Shown: in pieces, positions 5,500-5,972 of the stretch | Position numbering within the stretch: position 1 is the stretch's first letter | Layout: each line of letters begins with the position of its first letter | From: Myxococcales bacterium | GTDB taxonomy: Bacteria; Myxococcota_C; UBA6777 | Assembly: GCA_027005175.1 (NCBI GenBank) | Contig: JALTMC010000267.1 | Span: 1 to 5,972 of the forward strand | Length of the DNA: 5,972 nucleotides | Reading direction: 5' to 3' | The notes under the pieces: generated by a model | What the model was told of the DNA's origin: nothing | What the model saw: the letters and a program-made list of their open reading frames with translations, nothing else | Database searches by the model: none | Program-made: the position numbers and the translations under genes

Positions 5500-5582
5500 A
5501 GCCTAAAAGTACTAGCTTTGGTTTCTAAGCTGTTCTGCATTTCTATATCTACAACAGACAATTTTTGAGCCATAGGATTGTG

Positions 5583-5605
5583 TTTTATAGCATTGATGAT
5601 GCTAT
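5583..5605 (+). other. Degenerate match to the 36-bp repeat within a hairpin
   Basis: TTTTATAGCATT at 5583-5594 matches TTTTCATAGCATT of the 36-bp repeat apart from one missing base. ATAGCAT (5587-5593) then pairs with ATGCTAT (5599-5605) around TGATG. A second weak stem, ATCTC (5615-5619) with GAGAT (5633-5637), follows. It may be a decayed repeat copy or a chance match. A tracrRNA anti-repeat is conceivable only if the 36-bp repeats are a type II CRISPR. Confidence 0.25.
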
Positions 5606-5692
5606 CAGAGACAAATCTCATCCAACCGACAAGAGATATCAGAAAAAGAACTACTTGCTGCAAGACATACTAGATTCAGAGGAAACCATTTA

Positions 5693-5717
5693 GAATCATT
5701 GAGCTAGGCAGTGATTC
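5693..5717. other. 8-bp hairpin with 9-nt loop
   Basis: GAATCATT (5693-5700) pairs with AGTGATTC (5710-5717), with one G-T pair, around GAGCTAGGC. It lies in A+T-rich non-coding DNA between the repeat pair and the right-hand gene fragment. No T-run follows, and its function is unknown. Confidence 0.3.
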
Positions 5718-5780
5718 CAATCTCTCCACATGCAGATGATTTGTATTGATTTTTTATTACGACACGGCTTTAATGCCCGC

Positions 5781-5924
5781 TTATGACCGAGAGCCGCGCT
5801 GGATGAAGAGTTTGTTCCCAGTTCTGACGCAGCCTGTCTTCTTCAGCACCTCTCTCATCCGATCGGTTTGAACGGACCCGAAGTCAGTGATAACAATCCA
5901 TGTTAAAACATAAATAATCTTCTG
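5781..5924 (-). pseudogene. Possible gene remnant, 47 residues without a good start
   Basis: The minus strand is open from a TAA at 5927-5925 to a TAA at 5783-5781. It reads VLTWIVITDFGSVQTDRM, then REVLKKTGCVRTGNKLFIQ, ending RGSRS. The pattern suggests a strand-helix-strand (beta-alpha-beta) unit. No ATG, GTG or TTG occurs before the Met in DRM (ATG 5858-5856), and no ribosome binding site was seen. The open frame begins where the ATTCGTG repeat array starts, as if the 5' end was lost or replaced. A small ferredoxin-fold protein such as Cas2 crossed my mind because of the nearby CRISPR-like repeats, but the diagnostic Cas2 residues are not evident. Treat it as an unidentified fragment. Confidence 0.25.
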
Positions 5925-5926
5925 TT

Positions 5927-5957
5927 ATTCGTGTCCCATTCGTGTCATTCGTGGATC
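5927..5957. repeat. ATTCGTG interspersed repeat at the right edge
   Basis: ATTCGTG occurs three times, at 5927-5933, 5938-5944 and 5947-5953, with 11- and 9-nt steps, ending GTGGATCT. The last part resembles the right arm of the inverted-repeat element at 5348-5367 (CTATTCGCGGTTCT versus CATTCGTGGATCT). It is probably one arm of the same kind of intergenic repeat, continuing or paired beyond the window. It is followed by nine A residues (5960-5968). Confidence 0.6.
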
Positions 5958-5972
5958 TCAAAAAAAAATCAC

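Noticed and set aside
5781-5924. Calling the fragment a Cas2 remnant
   Set aside because: Only the general beta-alpha-beta look and the nearby CRISPR-like repeats suggest it; the characteristic Cas2 Asp-containing first strand and the later sequence pattern are not convincingly present.

Overview
The window reads as bacterial chromosome from a Gram-negative-type organism. The evidence is a MinC cell-division inhibitor, an Ntn-hydrolase of the penicillin acylase family and a secreted golvesin-like protein. That mix, the long Pro/Ala-rich linker in MinC and the ATTCGTG/ATTCGCGG-type intergenic repeats would fit a deltaproteobacterial-grade lineage such as Myxococcota or Bradymonadota. This placement is a guess from gene style; no rRNA or other marker gene is present.

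Layout. Bases 1-486 hold the 5' part of a minus-strand gene that runs off the left edge. It encodes a signal peptide followed by a golvesin/xanthan-lyase C-terminal-like beta domain. Bases 487-881 form a divergent intergenic region with leader hairpins and a 7-bp inverted repeat. Bases 882-3362 encode a penicillin acylase family protein on the plus strand. It is followed after 23 nt by minC (3386-4576), so the two are probably co-transcribed. From 4577 to 5972 there is about 1.4 kb with no firmly supported gene, but it is rich in repeats and secondary structure.

The right-hand 1.4 kb contains: a GC-rich hairpin just after minC, flanked by two identical 29-bp direct repeats; a hairpin-dense stretch in which two short minus-strand reading frames abut through a TAATG overlap; a ~90-bp imperfect inverted-repeat element; two identical 36-bp direct repeats separated by 34 bp, which have the geometry and partly the sequence style of a one-spacer CRISPR unit; a nearby degenerate match to that repeat inside a hairpin; a minus-strand gene fragment with no good start; and an ATTCGTG interspersed repeat at the right edge, related to one arm of the inverted-repeat element.

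How the genes work together. The acylase is predicted to be a self-cleaving amidohydrolase. It keeps the family's motifs but departs from consensus next to the nucleophile and at the probable oxyanion-hole Asn. MinC normally partners MinD to restrict FtsZ assembly to mid-cell, but no minD or minE lies nearby. Any functional tie between the acylase and division is inference from gene order only. The most interesting candidates are the CRISPR-like repeat pair and the TAATG-linked short frames in the structured island. No complete new system can be demonstrated from this window alone.
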